Positions 8,184 through 17,877 are shown, counted from the stretch's first letter. The stretch is DNA of 64,000 nt from Phaeobacter italicus (GCF_001258055.1 NZ_CVRM01000022.1:372001-436000); one strand, 5' to 3'. A program made the numbers and translations. The notes: generated by a model not told the origin, from the sequence alone.

Positions 8184-9142
8184 CGTTTCCAGTCGAAGAA
8201 ACCCTCGCCCGCCTGATCAAGAAGCTTTGCTGCCATGGCGCGGCCCAACTCTGCGCCATCTTCGATTGGGCAGCTCTGATCGTCGCTGATTGCCTCGGAG
8301 CCGTCGGGGCGCAGCACTTCTCCGCGCAGGCGCAGGGTTGTGCCGTCCAGCTCTGCAAGACCGGCAATAGGGGTTTCGCAGGATCCATCCAGCGCCGCAA
8401 GAAAGGCGCGTTCAGCGGCCAGTCGCTGTCCCGTCTGCTGATCGTGGATTGCGGCCAGCATGTCGGCAGCGCGACTGTCACTGGTGCGTCGCTCGATCCC
8501 GATGGCGCCCTGGGCAACCGCCGGCAGCATGTCATTCGTTTCGATCGCATTGGCAGGGACATCTGCCATCGCCAGCCGGTTCAGACCGGCCATGGCGAGA
8601 AAGGTGCATTCCGCAACGCCTTCCGACAGCTTGCGCAATCGGGTTTGCACATTGCCACGGAATTGCACCACGTTCAGATCGGGCCGACGGTGCAGCAGCT
8701 GCGCCCGCCGCCGCAGCGAGGAGGTGCCCACGACTGCCCCTTTGGGCAGATCATGGATCGATGTCAGCGAGGGCGAAATAAAGGCATCACGCACATCTTC
8801 GCGGGGAAGATAGGTGTCGAGCATCAGCCCCTCGGGTTGCTGGACCGGCATGTCCTTCATCGAGTGCACGGCAATGTCGATGGCGCCTGACAGCAGGTCT
8901 TCCTCGATTTCCTTGGTGAACAGACCTTTGCCGCCCAGCTCCTTCAGTGGCTTGTCAGCTGCAATCAGCGCCTGATTGTCGCCTGTGGTCTTGATGACCA
9001 CAATCTCGAAGGCATCGTCGGGCAGGTCAAAAGCGGCTGCCAGTCGCGCGCGTGTTTCATAGGCCTGAGCCAGGGCCAGCGGCGATCCGCGGGTGCCGAT
9101 TTTCAGGGGCGAAGCGGGAGAGGGCAGGTCAATCTGTGTCAT
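8180..9142 (-). CDS. hemC: Hydroxymethylbilane synthase (porphobilinogen deaminase)
   Basis: Polymerises four porphobilinogens to hydroxymethylbilane. The 320-residue product begins with the family N-terminus KIGTRGSPLALAQA, has the GTSSLRRRAQ cofactor/substrate loop, and the dipyrromethane-attachment cysteine in LDGSCETPI. The start at 9142 places KIGTRGS about 14 residues in, as usual; a longer upstream frame would run into the hemE promoter. Divergent from hemE with about 110 bases between starts, so the two probably share a control region. Confidence 0.96.
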   Translation of the reverse strand: MTQIDLPSPASPLKIGTRGSPLALAQAYETRARLAAAFDLPDDAFEIVVIKTTGDNQALIAADKPLKELGGKGLFTKEIEEDLLSGAIDIAVHSMKDMPVQQPEGLMLDTYLPREDVRDAFISPSLTSIHDLPKGAVVGTSSLRRRAQLLHRRPDLNVVQFRGNVQTRLRKLSEGVAECTFLAMAGLNRLAMADVPANAIETNDMLPAVAQGAIGIERRTSDSRAADMLAAIHDQQTGQRLAAERAFLAALDGSCETPIAGLAELDGTTLRLRGEVLRPDGSEAISDDQSCPIEDGAELGRAMAAKLLDQAGEGFFDWKR

Positions 9143-9252
9143 GTATTGACCCTTAATCGCGACATAATGCCATGACAAGCACCCCACCTGCTGCCCTTGA
9201 CAATTTGCCGCCAAGGCTAGACCTCAGTGACAGCAAAGAAATGAGGGTGAAC

Positions 9253-10287
9253 ATGGCCGAACAGAAAAAGCTGCTGCGCGCATTGGCGGGTGAGACGCAG
9301 GATGTCCCACCGATCTGGATGATGCGTCAGGCGGGCCGGTATCTGCCCGAATACCGCGCGACCCGCGCGCAGGCCGGTGATTTTCTGTCGCTGTGCTATA
9401 ATCCCGAACTCGCTGCAGAGGTGACGCTGCAGCCCATTCGCCGCTATGGCTTTGATGCGGCGATCCTGTTTGCAGATATCCTTTTGATTCCGCAGGCACT
9501 CGGTGCAGACTTGTGGTTTGTGACCGGCGAAGGGCCGCGCTTGTCCACGATCACAAGCGAAGCAGACTTTGCCAAACTGGGCCCCGTCAGTGACATCCAC
9601 GAGACCCTGAACCCGATCTACGAGACTGTTCGCATCCTCTCGCGCGAGCTGCCGTCCGAGACAACTCTGATTGGCTTTGCCGGTGCGCCCTGGACGGTAG
9701 CGACCTATATGATCGCAGGTCGTGGCACCCCGGATCAGGGCCCGGCTCATGCCTTGCGCGAAGAAAACACGGCCCTGTTCGAGGCCCTGCTGGCGCGCAT
9801 TACCGAGGCAACCATCGAATATCTGTCTATGCAGATCGACGCGGGCGCAGAAGTGGTCAAGATTTTTGACAGCTGGGCCGGATCGCTCAAGGGAGAGGCG
9901 TTCGAGAAATACGCGCTGGAACCCTGCCGCCAGATCACCGCTGCGCTGAAGGAACGGTATCCGCATATTCCGGTCATCGGCTTCCCCCGTGAGGCGGGCG
10001 ATAAATATGTTGGCTTTGCCAAGGCGACGGGCATCGACTGCGTTGCGCTCGACAACTCTGTTGATCCGGAATGGGCCGCTGCGAATGTGCAGGTCGATGG
10101 CTGCGTTCAGGGCAACCTTGCATCACGCCACATGGTCACCGGCGGACAGGATCTGATCGACGAGACCCGGCGCATCGTCGCGGCCTTCAAGAACGGGCCG
10201 CATATCTTCAACCTTGGTCATGGGATCACACCGGATGCTGATCCGGACAATGTGCAACTGATGATCGACACGGTTCGCAACGGCTGA
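9253..10287 (+). CDS. hemE: Uroporphyrinogen decarboxylase
   Basis: Converts uroporphyrinogen III to coproporphyrinogen III. The 344-residue product has the hallmark [14 protein letters not shown] near residue 25, FADIL (catalytic Asp), [13 protein letters not shown] and the C-terminal FNLGHGI. ATG 9253 is preceded by GAGGGTGA and gives the usual length; ATG 9241 would add four residues. A TTGACA at 9197-9202 with TAGACC 15 bases on could be its promoter, but the spacing is short. Confidence 0.97.
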   Translation: MAEQKKLLRALAGETQDVPPIWMMRQAGRYLPEYRATRAQAGDFLSLCYNPELAAEVTLQPIRRYGFDAAILFADILLIPQALGADLWFVTGEGPRLSTITSEADFAKLGPVSDIHETLNPIYETVRILSRELPSETTLIGFAGAPWTVATYMIAGRGTPDQGPAHALREENTALFEALLARITEATIEYLSMQIDAGAEVVKIFDSWAGSLKGEAFEKYALEPCRQITAALKERYPHIPVIGFPREAGDKYVGFAKATGIDCVALDNSVDPEWAAANVQVDGCVQGNLASRHMVTGGQDLIDETRRIVAAFKNGPHIFNLGHGITPDADPDNVQLMIDTVRNG

Positions 10288-10365
10288 ACCGGCGGCGACT
10301 GACCTTGCCAAGGCAGCGAAGATGCGGCATCAGCGGCATCTTCATAACCTTCCGGAGGTGTTACG

Positions 10366-10539
10366 ATGGACTACAGCCGAATGGGCGGCGTGAAGCCGGG
10401 CCGCAACAAACCCCGCCACGCAGAGCACAATGCCAAGGGGACGGCAAAGAACCCCTATGACAAGAAATCTGACAAAGCAGAGCTGCTGGAGCGCATGAAG
10501 GCCGCTGCTGCCAAGGGAAAGAAAGACCTCAGCGCCTGA
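10366..10539 (+). CDS. Small basic conserved hypothetical protein (57 aa)
   Basis: A 57-residue Lys-rich protein beginning MDYSRMGGVKPGRNKPRH and ending in a helical KAELLERMKAAAAKGKK region. The Shine-Dalgarno GGAGGTG, six bases before ATG, is excellent, and codon use is like the neighbours, so I take it as real although short. I recognise no domain; the composition suggests nucleic-acid or ribosome contact, which is only inference. Its last 11 bases overlap the end of the convergent CaiB-family gene, and both stop codons lie in one hairpin. Confidence 0.7.
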   Translation: MDYSRMGGVKPGRNKPRHAEHNAKGTAKNPYDKKSDKAELLERMKAAAAKGKKDLSA

Positions 10540-10545
10540 GGTCTT
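10523..10545. terminator. Perfect hairpin spanning two overlapping convergent stop codons
   Basis: AAGACCTCAG, loop CGC, CTGAGGTCTT: ten uninterrupted base pairs. The plus-strand TGA (10537-10539) is in the right arm and the minus-strand stop (TCA at 10529-10531) in the left arm. There is no T tract beyond the two T bases of the arm, so it may act as an RNA 3' end stabiliser as much as a terminator. Confidence 0.6.
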
Positions 10546-11635
10546 CAAGGTCTCTCAGGATTTCGGCGGTGTGCTGTCCGCGGGTGGGGCTTTCTGGTGG
10601 TGACCATTTTGTGCCCTCGTCCATCCCTTTGGAAAACCGGGGGGCTGGGGCGGCCTGAAGACCCCCACCTGTCTGCACCCACGTTCCGCGCGTGTTCATC
10701 TGATGATCCCGCGCTTCCTCGGGGGATAGAATAGGCGCAACGCAGGCATCGCTTCCCTCGAACATCGCTGCCCAGTGATCGCGCGGTCGGGTCACAAAAA
10801 TCCCGGCAAGCCGGGCGCTGAGAACGGGCCACATCGACTTGTCATATTGGCGGGCAAAGTCGGGATCGTCCGTCAGCTCCATGTGTTTCAAAAACACCTG
10901 ATAGAATTGCGGCTCAAGGCACTGCACCGTGATATGGCCCCCGTCAGCACAGGTATAAGCCCGGCTCCAGTGGGGGCCGTCCAGTAGATTTTCGCCACGG
11001 GGATGACCGAACTGACCTGCCTGCTGCAGCGTCATCAACAGGTTCATCATATGGGCTGAGCCGTCATAGATTGCGGCATCCACCACGCATCCATCGCTTG
11101 CACGGTCCTTGCGGGCAAGCAGGGCCGACAGAATGCCGGCCACAAGGTAAAGCGCGCCTCCGCCGATGTCGCCGACCAACGTAGGCGTTGCCATCGGTGG
11201 GGTGCCGGGCAGAGAGCTGTGCCAAAGCGCGCCGGACATGGCGATATAGTTCATGTCATGGCCTGCGGATTGGGACAGGGGGCTGTCCTGACCCCAGCCC
11301 GTCATGCGGCCAAAAATCAGGCCCGGATTGCGCGCGTGACATTCGTCAGGGCCCAGTCCCAGCCGTTCCATCACACCGGGGCGGAACCCTTCGATCAGAC
11401 CATCGGCCGTCTCCAGCAGTTGCAACAGGGTCTCGACGTCCTGCGGGTCTTTGAGATCCAGCTCGATGGAACGTTTGCCGCGATCCAAAATCGCCTGGGC
11501 CGGAGCAAGGCCATCTGGCTTTTTGCCCTTGCGATGAACGCAGATGACATCCGCCCCAAGATCCGCCAGCATCATCGCCGCAAACGGACCGGGCCCCAGC
11601 CCTTCGATTTCGATGATCCGAATGCCCTGCAGCAT
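10529..11635 (-). CDS. CaiB/BaiF family CoA-transferase (alpha-methylacyl-CoA racemase type)
   Basis: A 368-residue family III CoA-transferase/racemase. The start GIRIIEIEGLGPGPFAAMMLADLGADVI is diagnostic, as are LDLKDPQ, IEGFRPGVMERLGLGPDE and GHDMNYIAMSG, the last holding the His/Asp pair used by alpha-methylacyl-CoA racemase (Amacr). Family III transferases use the Asp in the region VVDAAIYDGS. Racemase activity on branched acyl-CoA is more likely than carnitine CoA transfer because of the GHD motif. Shine-Dalgarno GGAGAG before ATG. Stands alone on the minus strand. Confidence 0.88.
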   Translation of the reverse strand: MLQGIRIIEIEGLGPGPFAAMMLADLGADVICVHRKGKKPDGLAPAQAILDRGKRSIELDLKDPQDVETLLQLLETADGLIEGFRPGVMERLGLGPDECHARNPGLIFGRMTGWGQDSPLSQSAGHDMNYIAMSGALWHSSLPGTPPMATPTLVGDIGGGALYLVAGILSALLARKDRASDGCVVDAAIYDGSAHMMNLLMTLQQAGQFGHPRGENLLDGPHWSRAYTCADGGHITVQCLEPQFYQVFLKHMELTDDPDFARQYDKSMWPVLSARLAGIFVTRPRDHWAAMFEGSDACVAPILSPEEARDHQMNTRGTWVQTGGGLQAAPAPRFSKGMDEGTKWSPPESPTRGQHTAEILRDLEDLRR

Positions 11636-11742
11636 GATGCGCTCTCCCCAAATCTGTTGTCAGGGCGAGACTAACCGGTTCACGATGTCAGCCAAGTGCG
11701 CCGTTGCGGCACAGAAGCAGGCTTGGCCCAATCAGATCCGGA

Positions 11743-11937
11743 TCAATAGTGGGGGGGACGTTCGTCACCCAGAATAACACCACCGTTGCCTTCCTGATCA
11801 CGGGCGCGTTCGCGCTCCATCAGCATGGCGACACGGTGGGTCAGCCGGTCGATCTCGCCTTGCTGGCGGCTGATCACATCGCTCAGCTCGTCGACAGTTC
11901 GGGTCAGGTGGGCGATCTGCTCTTCGAGATGTTGCAT
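11743..11937 (-). CDS. slyX: SlyX family protein
   Basis: A 64-residue protein, nearly all one coiled-coil helix (about 1-45, heptads of Leu/Ile/Val) with the family ending DERPPHY. SlyX is widely conserved but its function is not settled. The start has a strong AAGGAG Shine-Dalgarno. It is monocistronic, between the CaiB-family gene and hisS on opposite strands. Confidence 0.9.
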   Translation of the reverse strand: MQHLEEQIAHLTRTVDELSDVISRQQGEIDRLTHRVAMLMERERARDQEGNGGVILGDERPPHY

Positions 11938-12142
11938 GGCTGTCTCCTTGGTCTGATGCTCTCATATGCGGTTGGGGCGGGTAGGTCCATGCTGTCACGG
12001 ATCTGAAACACTCTGCCCGCATATGAGGCGCCGCAGGGGTGGGCGAGGGGGCATGCCGCTCTGCCGCCTTGCTGTTGAGCCTGCCTTGGGCTAGACCGCC
12101 GGGCGAGTAATTGTCCCATTTCGACACCCCGAGGAGGCCAAG

Positions 12143-13630
12143 ATGGCCAAAGTCAAGAAACAGCCCCGTCCAAAGGCGATCACGCCCAAAGGATTCCGTG
12201 ACTATTTCGGCGAAGAGGTGAGCCAGCGCACTGAGATGTTGCAGGCCATCGCGGGTGTCTATCATCATTACGGCTTTGATGCGCTTGAATCCTCGGCTGT
12301 TGAGACGGTCGAAGCGCTGGGTAAATTCCTGCCCGATGTCGACCGCCCCAATGAAGGCGTCTTTGCCTGGCAAGAAGCGGATGACGATGGCAAGGGCGAC
12401 TGGATGGCGCTGCGTTACGATCTGACGGCGCCCCTGGCCCGCGTCTATGCCCAGCACCGCAATCATCTGCCCAACCCCTATCGCCGCTACGCGATGGGGC
12501 CGGTCTGGCGCAACGAGAAACCCGGTCCTGGCCGCTACCGCCAGTTCTATCAGTGTGATGCTGATACCGTTGGCACCGCTTCGATGGCAGCAGATGCCGA
12601 AATCTGCATGATGCTGTCTGACACGCTGGAAACCGTCGGCATTCCGCGCGGTGACTATTTGGTGCGTGTCAACAACCGCAAGGTGCTGAACGGCGTTCTG
12701 GAAGCAATGGGCCTGGCAGAAGACGACCCCAAACGCGACGACGTTCTGCGCACCATCGACAAGTTCGACAAGGTCGGCGAAGCAGGCGTGCGCGAGCTGC
12801 TGGGCAAAGGACGTCTGGATGCATCTGGTGCCTATATCGACGGTGTCGGTCTGGGCGAGGCGCAGGCCGACCCTGTGATCGCATTCCTGACCTCCCGTGC
12901 GGATGATGTCGCCGGAACCATGGCCAACCTGCGTGCAGCTGTCGGCGACAGCAAAGTCGGGGCCGAAGGCATCGCGGAACTGGAACAGATCGGTGAGTTG
13001 ATCGCCGCCGGTGGTTACGGTGCCGATCAGGTGCTGATTGACCCCTCTATCGTGCGCGGGCTTGGCTATTACACCGGCCCGGTCTTTGAGGCTGAGCTGA
13101 CCTTTGAAATCCTGGATGAAAAGGGCCGCAAGCGTCAGTTCGGTTCTGTCTCAGGTGGTGGCCGCTATGATGGGCTTGTCAAACGCTTCATCGGTCAGGA
13201 AGTCCCGGCGGTTGGTGTGTCGATTGGTGTCGATCGCCTGCTGGCTGCGCTGCGTGAAAAGGGACGTCTGTCCACGACACCGACTGGCCCTGTTGTGGTC
13301 ACGGTCATGGATAAGGCCCGCATGGCGGATTATCAGGCAATGGTCGCTGAACTGCGCAACGCAGGCATCCGGGCAGAGGTTTATCTCGGCAACCCCAAGA
13401 ATTTTGGCAACCAGCTGAAATACGCAGACAAACGCAATTCTCCCATCGCCATCATCGAAGGTGGTGAGGAAAAAGAGCGCGGCGTCATCCAGATCAAGGA
13501 TCTCATCCTTGGGGCCAAGATCGCCGAGAGCGCGACGCTGGAAGAGTGGAAAGAACGCCCCAGCCAGTTTGAGGTGCCACGCGGTGATCTGGTGGCGAAA
13601 GTGCGGGAAATCCTCGCAAGTCAGGACTGA
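12143..13630 (+). CDS. hisS: Histidyl-tRNA synthetase
   Basis: Class II aminoacyl-tRNA synthetase charging tRNA-His. Motif 2 is visible as [18 protein letters not shown] (part), the substrate loop as [10 protein letters not shown] (the YY-TG histidine A region), and motif 3 near [10 protein letters not shown]. The C-terminal anticodon-binding domain follows (about 395-490). At 495 residues it is longer than the E. coli enzyme (about 424), as usual for the alphaproteobacterial type. GAGGAGG Shine-Dalgarno. It is followed after four bases by hisZ, a HisRS paralogue, in one operon with hisG. Confidence 0.96.
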   Translation: MAKVKKQPRPKAITPKGFRDYFGEEVSQRTEMLQAIAGVYHHYGFDALESSAVETVEALGKFLPDVDRPNEGVFAWQEADDDGKGDWMALRYDLTAPLARVYAQHRNHLPNPYRRYAMGPVWRNEKPGPGRYRQFYQCDADTVGTASMAADAEICMMLSDTLETVGIPRGDYLVRVNNRKVLNGVLEAMGLAEDDPKRDDVLRTIDKFDKVGEAGVRELLGKGRLDASGAYIDGVGLGEAQADPVIAFLTSRADDVAGTMANLRAAVGDSKVGAEGIAELEQIGELIAAGGYGADQVLIDPSIVRGLGYYTGPVFEAELTFEILDEKGRKRQFGSVSGGGRYDGLVKRFIGQEVPAVGVSIGVDRLLAALREKGRLSTTPTGPVVVTVMDKARMADYQAMVAELRNAGIRAEVYLGNPKNFGNQLKYADKRNSPIAIIEGGEEKERGVIQIKDLILGAKIAESATLEEWKERPSQFEVPRGDLVAKVREILASQD

Positions 13631-13634
13631 ACCG

Positions 13635-14723
13635 ATGAGCGATCGTATGAACGCCTTGGCGCTGGCCGCCCGGCTTCGGATGAATTTTGAAGCCGCAGGG
13701 GCCCGCGTGGTCGAACCGCCTTATCTGCAACCTGCAGAAACCCTGCTTGATCTCTATGGCGAGGACATTCGCGCCCGTGCCTATGTGACTACCGATGCGC
13801 TGCGCGGGGAGCAGATGCTGCGCCCCGATTTCACCGTACCGGTCGTGCAGATGCATATGAGCCACGGCGCTGAACCGGCGCGCTATACCTATGCAGGAGA
13901 GGTGTTTCGTCGCCAGGAGCACGACGAAGACCGTGCAAACGAGTATCTCCAGGTGGGGTATGAGGTCTTCGACCGCAAGGATCCCGCCAGCGCAGATGCC
14001 GAAGTCTTTGCCCTGATCGCACTGCAGTTGCGCGACATGCCCGTTCGCGCGGCAACCGGTGATATTGGTATTCTGATGGCTGCGGTTCAGGGGCTGAACA
14101 CGACGGACCTGCGCAAGGCCGCGCTGATGCGCCATATCTGGCGCCCGCGCCGGTTCCGTGCGCTTCTTGACCGGTTTGCGGGCCGCGCTCCGCTTGCGGA
14201 CAGCCGGCGCAAGCTTCTGTCAACTGAAGGCGTGCTGACTGGACAGGTTCCCGCAATCGGCAAACGCCGCCCGGCTGAAATCGATGCGCGGGTTGATGCG
14301 CTGCGCGCCGATGCGGCGGAACCCCCGATCGCAGAGCATGAGATTCTCGCGCTTGAGGCGCTGATGGCGGTGCGGGAAACCATCCCATACGCGTCTGAGC
14401 AGCTGCGCGACATCGCGGTGGATCTGCCATCCATCAATCCTGCGCTTGATCGCCTTGATGCGCGCACGGCAGCAATGAAAGCCCGCGGAATTGATATCGA
14501 AACGCTCGACTTCGAAGCGTCTTATGGTCGGACATCGATGGAATACTACGATGGCTTTGTGTTCGGCTTCTACGCTGATGCGCGCCCGGATCTGCCGGTG
14601 ATCGCCAGCGGCGGTCGCTATGATGCTCTGACCCGCCAACTGGGGCAGGGCGCCGAGATTCCCGCCGTGGGTGGCGTACTGCGCCCGGACTTGATGCTGC
14701 GACTGGAAGGGGCAGAGCAATGA
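13635..14723 (+). CDS. hisZ: ATP phosphoribosyltransferase regulatory subunit HisZ
   Basis: A 362-residue HisRS-like protein without the anticodon-binding domain; it pairs with short HisG to form the hetero-octameric first enzyme of histidine synthesis and carries the histidine feedback site. Visible HisRS-type pieces are LRPDFTVPVVQMH, YAGEVFRRQ and the C-terminal SGGRYDALTRQLG. It begins four bases after the hisS stop and its last codons overlap hisG by ATGA, so the three genes are translationally linked. Placement next to its paralogue hisS is notable. Confidence 0.94.
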   Translation: MSDRMNALALAARLRMNFEAAGARVVEPPYLQPAETLLDLYGEDIRARAYVTTDALRGEQMLRPDFTVPVVQMHMSHGAEPARYTYAGEVFRRQEHDEDRANEYLQVGYEVFDRKDPASADAEVFALIALQLRDMPVRAATGDIGILMAAVQGLNTTDLRKAALMRHIWRPRRFRALLDRFAGRAPLADSRRKLLSTEGVLTGQVPAIGKRRPAEIDARVDALRADAAEPPIAEHEILALEALMAVRETIPYASEQLRDIAVDLPSINPALDRLDARTAAMKARGIDIETLDFEASYGRTSMEYYDGFVFGFYADARPDLPVIASGGRYDALTRQLGQGAEIPAVGGVLRPDLMLRLEGAEQ

Positions 14724-15415
14724 CCCTCAAACTTGGTGTGCCGTCCAAGGGGCGGCTGATGGAAAAGACCTTTGAGTGGTTTGCCAAGCGTGGCATCACG
14801 CTGAGCCGCACGGGCTCTGATCGCGAATACGCGGGCGCTGTTGAGGGCGTCGATGGCGTCGACCTTGTGCTGCTGTCCGCTGGGGAAGTTCCGCGTGAAC
14901 TGGCGGCGGGGCGGATCCACCTCGGGGTGACGGGCACTGACCTTGTGCAGGAAAAGCTGCCGCTCTGGGAGCAACAGGTCGAGGAAGTTGCACCGCTTGG
15001 GTTCGGTCATGCGGATCTGATCTTGGCTGTTCCTCAGCTTTGGGTCGATGTGGACACGCTGGATGACCTTGATGCGGTTGCAGCCGCATTTCGTCGCAAA
15101 CATGGCCACCGCCTGCGGATTGCAACGAAATACCATCGCCTGGTGCGTGAATACCTGATGGATGCCGGGGTGGCGGACTATCAGCTGGTTGACAGCCAAG
15201 GTGCGACCGAAGGCACGGTGAAGAATGAAACCGCCGAGATGGTGGCAGATATCACCTCCACCGGCGAAACCCTGCGTGCAAACCACCTGAAGCTTTTGTC
15301 AGATGGCCCGGTCTTGCGGTCTCAGGCGACCCTTTGGCGCAGCCGCACGGCAAAATGCTCGGCCGACGAGAAAAAGGTGCTGGGCGCGCTTTTGGACCGA
15401 CTGCACAACGGGTAA
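14720..15415 (+). CDS. hisG: ATP phosphoribosyltransferase, short form HisG
   Basis: First step of histidine synthesis: ATP plus PRPP gives phosphoribosyl-ATP. At 231 residues it lacks the C-terminal regulatory ACT-like domain, which defines the short form that needs HisZ. Family motifs: LGVPSKGRLME at the start, AAGRIHLGVTGTDL, and the PRPP loop in VDSQGATEGTVKNETAEMV (part). The start overlaps the hisZ stop by four bases. A strong terminator follows. Confidence 0.96.
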   Translation: MTLKLGVPSKGRLMEKTFEWFAKRGITLSRTGSDREYAGAVEGVDGVDLVLLSAGEVPRELAAGRIHLGVTGTDLVQEKLPLWEQQVEEVAPLGFGHADLILAVPQLWVDVDTLDDLDAVAAAFRRKHGHRLRIATKYHRLVREYLMDAGVADYQLVDSQGATEGTVKNETAEMVADITSTGETLRANHLKLLSDGPVLRSQATLWRSRTAKCSADEKKVLGALLDRLHNG

Positions 15416-15442
15416 TCGCCCCATCACTGTCTGTAATTCAAT

Positions 15443-15479
15443 CGGGCCTCGGTAGAAATCTGCTGTGGCCCGTTTTTTT
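15443..15479 (+). terminator. Intrinsic terminator after hisG
   Basis: CGGGCC at 15443-15448 pairs with GGCCCG at 15467-15472 across an 18-base loop and is followed by seven T. It ends the hisS-hisZ-hisG transcript. Confidence 0.75.
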
Positions 15480-15491
15480 GCGGGTTGCAGA

Positions 15492-15524
15492 CAAAACAAA
15501 AGGCGCCCAAGGGCGCCTTGTTTT
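15492..15524. terminator. Intrinsic terminator for tRNA-Pro, symmetric
   Basis: AAGGCGCCC pairs with GGGCGCCTT around two A bases, flanked by A-rich sequence on the left and TTGTTTT on the right. On the minus strand it lies just after the CCA end of tRNA-Pro and gives a TTTTGTTTTG tail. It could also back up hisG termination. Confidence 0.8.
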
Positions 15525-15526
15525 AT

Positions 15527-15603
15527 TGGTCGGAGCGAGAGGATTCGAACCTCCGGCCCCTGCCTCCCGAAGACAGTGCTCTACCAGGCTGAGCTACGCT
15601 CCG
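15527..15603 (-). tRNA. tRNA-Pro (anticodon CGG), CCA encoded
   Basis: On the minus strand the acceptor stem CGGAGCG/CGCTCCG is perfect, the D arm reads GCTC..GAGC, the anticodon stem CTGTC/GGCAG encloses loop TTCGGGA with anticodon CGG, and the T arm has TTCGAAT between GGAGG and CCTCT. The discriminator is A and CCA is encoded (15527-15529), giving 77 nt. It reads proline codon CCG, common in this GC-rich genome. No integrase or repeated 3' tRNA fragment was seen beside it. Confidence 0.96.
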
Positions 15604-15646
15604 ACCGTGGCGCGGGAGTACACGGGGTGACCGGGATATGCAAGCC

Positions 15647-16603
15647 CTATTCGCTGGCTTTTTGCACGCCTTTGCGTTTGAGGATCAGCGACACATTGGT
15701 GCCGCCGGCGGTGTAGCCACGGGTGCGGGTCCGCAGCACTGGCGTATTGTCCGACCGGCCGCCAAATGCTTCGCGCAAAACGATAAAAATACCGCTGGCG
15801 ATGATAATTGCGGCGCCTGTCAGGGTCATCACATCGACCGTTTCTCCAAACATCAGCACTGAAAACAAAGTGGCCCAGATGATCTGCGAATACTGCATCG
15901 GCGCCACGATGGCGGCTTCGCCGATGGTGTATGCACTGACCGTCAACAAGGTGGCGCAGAAACCAAACAACGCCACAACCGCGATTCCTGCGAACATGCT
16001 GCCTTCCATCGGGACGTAGACGAGAGGCAGTGCAATCCCCATGACGGCAAATGTGGTGAGCATTGGGTAAATCATCAGAACCACCCGGCGTTCATCGGCG
16101 CTGATCTTGCGCAGCACAACCGACTGGAACGCTGCACACAACGCGGCAAACAAGGCGGCAGCGTGGCCCAGGCCAAGTGTCGTTGCCCCGGGACGCAGGA
16201 CAACCATGACGCCGATGAATCCAACCAGAACGGCACCCAATCGCGGCAGTCCCACGCGTTCACCCAGAATGGGGATCGACAACAGTGTAATCAGCAACGG
16301 GGTGACAAACAGCAGCGCGTAGGCCTGCGCGAGCGGCAGCTCTGAAAACGCGTAAAACGCAGAGGCCGGCACCAGAGACATCGTGATAGAGCGCAGCGCG
16401 GTCCACCACGGATGGGCCGGGCGCAGATGGCCGGGGGTCACATCCTTGATCAGCATCAGCATGATCAGCGGAAAGGACAGAAGGCTGCTGAAGAAAACCA
16501 GCTGAATCGGCGAGATATTTGCGCCCAAGACCTTAACCACGACATCGTGGGTGGAGAAAATCGCATAGGCAAGCAGGGCAAGCAGGGCGGCTTTGACGTT
16601 CAT
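15647..16603 (-). CDS. DMT-superfamily (EamA) transporter
   Basis: A 318-residue inner-membrane protein with about ten hydrophobic segments in two EamA repeats (about 5-140 and 150-285). Repeat landmarks are FLLVTPLLITLLSIPILGERVG-like sequence in the first half (PILGE) and VLMFGETVDVMTLTGAAIII in the second. The C-terminal tail is basic and cytosolic. These transporters export or import small metabolites; the substrate is unknown. The ATG has no clear Shine-Dalgarno. tRNA-Pro lies 43 bases downstream on the same strand. Confidence 0.86.
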   Translation of the reverse strand: MNVKAALLALLAYAIFSTHDVVVKVLGANISPIQLVFFSSLLSFPLIMLMLIKDVTPGHLRPAHPWWTALRSITMSLVPASAFYAFSELPLAQAYALLFVTPLLITLLSIPILGERVGLPRLGAVLVGFIGVMVVLRPGATTLGLGHAAALFAALCAAFQSVVLRKISADERRVVLMIYPMLTTFAVMGIALPLVYVPMEGSMFAGIAVVALFGFCATLLTVSAYTIGEAAIVAPMQYSQIIWATLFSVLMFGETVDVMTLTGAAIIIASGIFIVLREAFGGRSDNTPVLRTRTRGYTAGGTNVSLILKRKGVQKASE

Positions 16604-16724
16604 GTGAAATCGCTGATTTATGCTGGGCTGACAGGTTCCGCGAGCGGCTAGCGCTAACAGATGGTGGTGACTTAACAGAAATCGGCTTTTGCGCCTAGAT
16701 GGTGCGTGAGGTCCGAGAAAGCGA

Positions 16725-16748
16725 AAAGGGCCGGTGACCCGGCCCTTT
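16725..16748 (-). terminator. Intrinsic terminator after leuB
   Basis: AAAGGGCCGG pairs perfectly with CCGGCCCTTT over a four-base loop; on the minus strand it is followed by a T-rich tail. It lies 26 bases past the leuB stop. Confidence 0.85.
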
Positions 16749-16773
16749 CCTGAAACTGTGCAAATCTATCGGC

Positions 16774-17877
16774 TCAGAGGCTTGCGTCGAGCGCCGCGAC
16801 AATCACATCGCCCATTTCTGAGGTGCTGATCGGCGATACGCCTTCTTCACCCAGCAGATCCGCCGTGCGGTGGCCGTCTGCCAGCACCTTTTCAACCGCC
16901 GCTTCCAGGCGGTCAGCCTCGGCGCCCTGATCAAAGCTGTAGCGCAGCGCCATCGCAAAGCTGAGGATACAGGCAATCGGGTTTGCCTTGCCCTGGCCCG
17001 CAATGTCGGGGGCCGAGCCGTGCACCGGCTCATAGAGCGCCTTGGGGCGGCCGTTTGCCATTGGTGCACCAAGAGACGCGGAGGGCAGCATGCCCAGCGA
17101 ACCGGTCAGCATTGCGGCGCAGTCGGACAGGATGTCGCCGAACAGGTTGTCGGTCAGGATCACGTCGAACTGTTTGGGCGCGCGCACCAGCTGCATGGCG
17201 CCATTGTCGGCGTACATGTGGGAAAGCTCTACTTCGGGATAATCCGCTGCAACGCGGGTCACCACCTCGCGCCACAGGATGCCGGATTCCATCACGTTGG
17301 CTTTTTCCATCGAGCAGAGCTTTTTGTTGCGGCGCATCGCCAGCTCAAACGCGGAACGTGCCGCGCGCTCGATCTCGGATTCGGTGTAGCGCTGGGTGTT
17401 GATGCCAACGCGCTCGTTGCCCTCTTCAAAGATGCCGCGCGGCTCGCCGAAGTAGACGCCGGAGGTCAGTTCGCGCACGATCATGATATCGAGACCGGCC
17501 ACGATGTCCTTTTTCAGCGAAGAGAAATCAGCCAGCGCATCAAAGCACTGGGCAGGGCGCAGGTTGGAGTAGAGGTCCATTTCCTTGCGCAGACGCAACA
17601 GGCCGCGCTCGGGCTTCACCGAGAAATCAAGATCGTCGTATTTCGGACCACCCACAGCACCCAGCAGAACTGCGTCCACATTCTGGGCCTTGTCCATGGT
17701 CTCATCCGCGAGCGGTTTGCCGTGCACGTCATATGCCGCGCCGCCAACCAGATCCTCGCTCACATCAAAGGCCAGATCGCGCTTGTCGCCGAACCATGTG
17801 ATGATCTTGCGAACCTCTGCCATGACCTCGGGGCCGATGCCGTCACCGGGCAGAATCAGAATCGATGGGTTGGACAT
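16774..17877 (-). CDS. leuB: 3-isopropylmalate dehydrogenase
   Basis: Oxidative decarboxylation of 3-isopropylmalate to 2-ketoisocaproate in leucine synthesis. The 367-residue product has [11 protein letters not shown] at the start, [11 protein letters not shown], the substrate arginines in [16 protein letters not shown], the catalytic Tyr/Lys/Asp set ([31 protein letters not shown]) and the NAD site [18 protein letters not shown] 17877 has AAGGAG seven bases upstream. It is separated from leuC-leuD by two unrelated genes on the same strand. Confidence 0.97.
   Translation of the reverse strand: MSNPSILILPGDGIGPEVMAEVRKIITWFGDKRDLAFDVSEDLVGGAAYDVHGKPLADETMDKAQNVDAVLLGAVGGPKYDDLDFSVKPERGLLRLRKEMDLYSNLRPAQCFDALADFSSLKKDIVAGLDIMIVRELTSGVYFGEPRGIFEEGNERVGINTQRYTESEIERAARSAFELAMRRNKKLCSMEKANVMESGILWREVVTRVAADYPEVELSHMYADNGAMQLVRAPKQFDVILTDNLFGDILSDCAAMLTGSLGMLPSASLGAPMANGRPKALYEPVHGSAPDIAGQGKANPIACILSFAMALRYSFDQGAEADRLEAAVEKVLADGHRTADLLGEEGVSPISTSEMGDVIVAALDASL

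Noticed and set aside
10318-10343. Inverted repeat GAAGATGC/GCATCTTC after hemE
   Set aside because: Eight pairs but no T tract and a 10-base loop; too weak to call a terminator, though it may slow read-through into the small basic gene.
15527-15603. tRNA-Pro as an integration site for a genomic island
   Set aside because: No integrase, no duplicated 3' tRNA segment and only housekeeping-type neighbours on both sides.
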